DNA of 64,000 nt, taken from positions 682,001-746,000 of the forward strand of contig CAVPXF010000056.1 in assembly GCA_963709655.1 (NCBI GenBank), written 5' to 3'. This document shows, in pieces, positions 62,984 to 64,000 of this stretch. This DNA is from Roseiarcus sp963709655. Lineage in GTDB: Bacteria > Pseudomonadota > Alphaproteobacteria > Rhizobiales > Beijerinckiaceae. The notes beneath the pieces are model-generated. The model searched no databases, had not been told where the DNA came from, and was given only the letters and a program-made list of their open reading frames with translations. Each line of letters begins with the position of its first letter. The first letter of the stretch is position 1. The position numbers and the translations under genes were made by a program.

Positions 62984-63070
62984 TCATTGCGAGGAGCGAA
63001 GCAACGAAGCAATCCATGCCGCCGCCGCGCCCTGCGGCATGGATTGCTTCGCCTTCGGCTCGCAATGACG
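62984..63070. repeat. Inverted dispersed repeat (CATTGCRAGGAGCGAAG family), copy 2
   Basis: TGTCATTGCGAGGAGCGAAG to GCAATCCATGCCGC, and its inverse GCGGCATGGATTGCTTCG to GCTCGCAATGACGG. The arms pair over more than 30 bases. Compare copy 1 at 43723-43815. Confidence 0.88.
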
Positions 63071-63208
63071 GTCGCGGGTTGTTTGAATTGATTCAGTAGT
63101 TTCCGCGCGCCCAGTCCATAGTCGGTCTGGAACCCGATCGAGCGCCGCTTCAATTGGCGCCCGTAGCCCAAACGCGACGCGGTCTGAGGCGGCGCTCAGC
63201 CGAAGCGG

Positions 63209-64000
63209 TCACATCACCTTGCGCACCCAGCCGTAGGCGTCGGCGACGTCGCCGCGCTGGATGCCGACGAGTTTCGCCCGCAGGCCCTCGGCCGTCTCTC
63301 CGCCCGAGCCGGCGCCGATGACGAAGCCGCCGTTGGACGATCTGATTTCGCCGATCGGGGTGACGACCGCCGCGGTGCCACAGGCGAAGGACTCGCGTAA
63401 GCGCCCGTTCGTCGCCTGGGCCTGCCATTCCTCGTAGCTGAAGCGCTCTTCGCGAACCGTCCGGCCCTCCGCCCTGGCGAGGGTGATGATGGCGTCGCGG
63501 GTGACGCCGGGCAAGATCGTCCCGCTGAGCGGCGGGGTCTGCAGCGAGCCGTCGTCGAACACGAGAAAGACGTTCATGCCGCCGAGCTCTTCGACCCACT
63601 TGCGTTCGGCGGCGTCGAGGAAGACGACCTGATCGCAGCCGTGCTTCATCGCCTCGGCCTGGGCGACGAGGCTCGCGGCGTAATTGCCGCCGCATTTGGC
63701 GGCCCCGGTGCCGCCGGGCGCGGCGCGGGTGTAATCGTCCGAGAGCCAGACGGTCACCGCCTTTTTGCCGCCCTTGAAATAGGCGCCGACCGGCGAGGCG
63801 ATTACGACGTACCAGTATTCCGACGCTGGGCGCACCCCCAGAAACGCCTCGCTCGCGAACATGAAGGGGCGCAGGTAGAGGCTGCCGTCGCCGCCCGGGA
63901 CCCAATCCGCGTCGATCTTGATCAGTTCCTCGATCGAGCGCAGAAAGGCGGCCTCCGAAAGCGGGGGCATCGCCAGCCGCTCGGCCGACGCCTGGAAGCG
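63209..64000 (-). CDS. ilvE: Branched-chain amino acid aminotransferase, N-terminus beyond the window
   Basis: 264 residues visible out of about 360. Fold-type IV PLP enzyme of the BCAT2/IlvE class: ADWVPGGDGSLYLRPFMFASEAFLGVRPA, VGAYFKGGKKAVTVWLSDDYTRAAPGGTGAAKCGGNYAASL (the Lys here is the PLP lysine), QVVFLDAAERKWVEELGGMNVFLVF, GTILPGVTRDAIITLA and FACGTAAVVTPIGEI. It makes or degrades Leu, Ile and Val. The frame is open through the last base of the window (ASAERLAMPPLSE), so the start lies further right. Confidence 0.95.
   Translation of the reverse strand, partial: RFQASAERLAMPPLSEAAFLRSIEELIKIDADWVPGGDGSLYLRPFMFASEAFLGVRPASEYWYVVIASPVGAYFKGGKKAVTVWLSDDYTRAAPGGTGAAKCGGNYAASLVAQAEAMKHGCDQVVFLDAAERKWVEELGGMNVFLVFDDGSLQTPPLSGTILPGVTRDAIITLARAEGRTVREERFSYEEWQAQATNGRLRESFACGTAAVVTPIGEIRSSNGGFVIGAGSGGETAEGLRAKLVGIQRGDVADAYGWVRKVM

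Overview
The window looks like chromosomal DNA of a GC-rich alphaproteobacterium of the order Hyphomicrobiales (Rhizobiales), probably near the Beijerinckiaceae/Rhodoblastus/Methylocystis group. The order-level placement rests on the high GC, the class I PHA synthases, an ATP12-type F1 assembly factor, FNR/FixK-type boxes and the style of the dispersed palindromic repeats. The genus is a guess. I see no rRNA, tRNA, prophage, complete insertion sequence or CRISPR array. All positions were read by eye.

Layout. 0-3 kb: a RAYT transposase remnant, an F420-reductase-like gene, an orphan FitA-type antitoxin beside a gutted PIN toxin, and a DUF4239 protein. 3.1-7.4 kb: the O2-independent ubiquinone genes ubiV, ubiU and ubiT, divergent from ubiD, with a perfect FNR/FixK box between. 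7.5-10.2 kb: a cysteine hydrolase, and a GH13 gene and its TetR regulator with two copies of one operator. 10.3-14 kb: PilZ, TadE and TadG proteins. 14-19 kb: a phosphatase, a secreted Cys/His protein and a two-subunit molybdenum hydroxylase. 20-25 kb: phaC1 and an AlaC-type aminotransferase. 25-28 kb: polysaccharide export genes. 29.8-31.2 kb: a Ni/Co transporter behind a cobalamin riboswitch. 31.2-31.7 kb: a 127-bp tandem repeat. 32-38 kb: aat, the ATP-grasp/alpha-E/transglutaminase operon and small genes. 38-45 kb: GST, pseudouridine synthase, ATP12, MFS, AraC and DinB genes. 45-47.5 kb: a PEP-CTERM protein and a five-copy repeat array. 47.5-52 kb: pccB and rpsA. 52-60.5 kb: a complete histidine utilisation locus (hutIHGU divergent from hutFC). 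60.7-62.6 kb: phaC2 with its own FNR/FixK-type promoter. 63.2 kb to the edge: ilvE, cut by the window.

How it fits together. The metabolic theme is a facultative lifestyle: ubiquinone made without oxygen, a PHA synthase placed behind a low-oxygen promoter, and polymer storage. Histidine is degraded by the five-step route (HutH, HutU, HutI, HutF, HutG) under a HutC repressor whose operator lies between the divergent arms.

Two cautions. Five genes (ubiD, GH13, gumC-like, hutI, hutF) carry single-base indels while everything else in their frames is conserved; sequencing or assembly error is as likely as real decay. The intergenic DNA is full of dispersed hairpin repeats, some of which supply the stop codons of neighbouring genes, so spurious ORFs are abundant.
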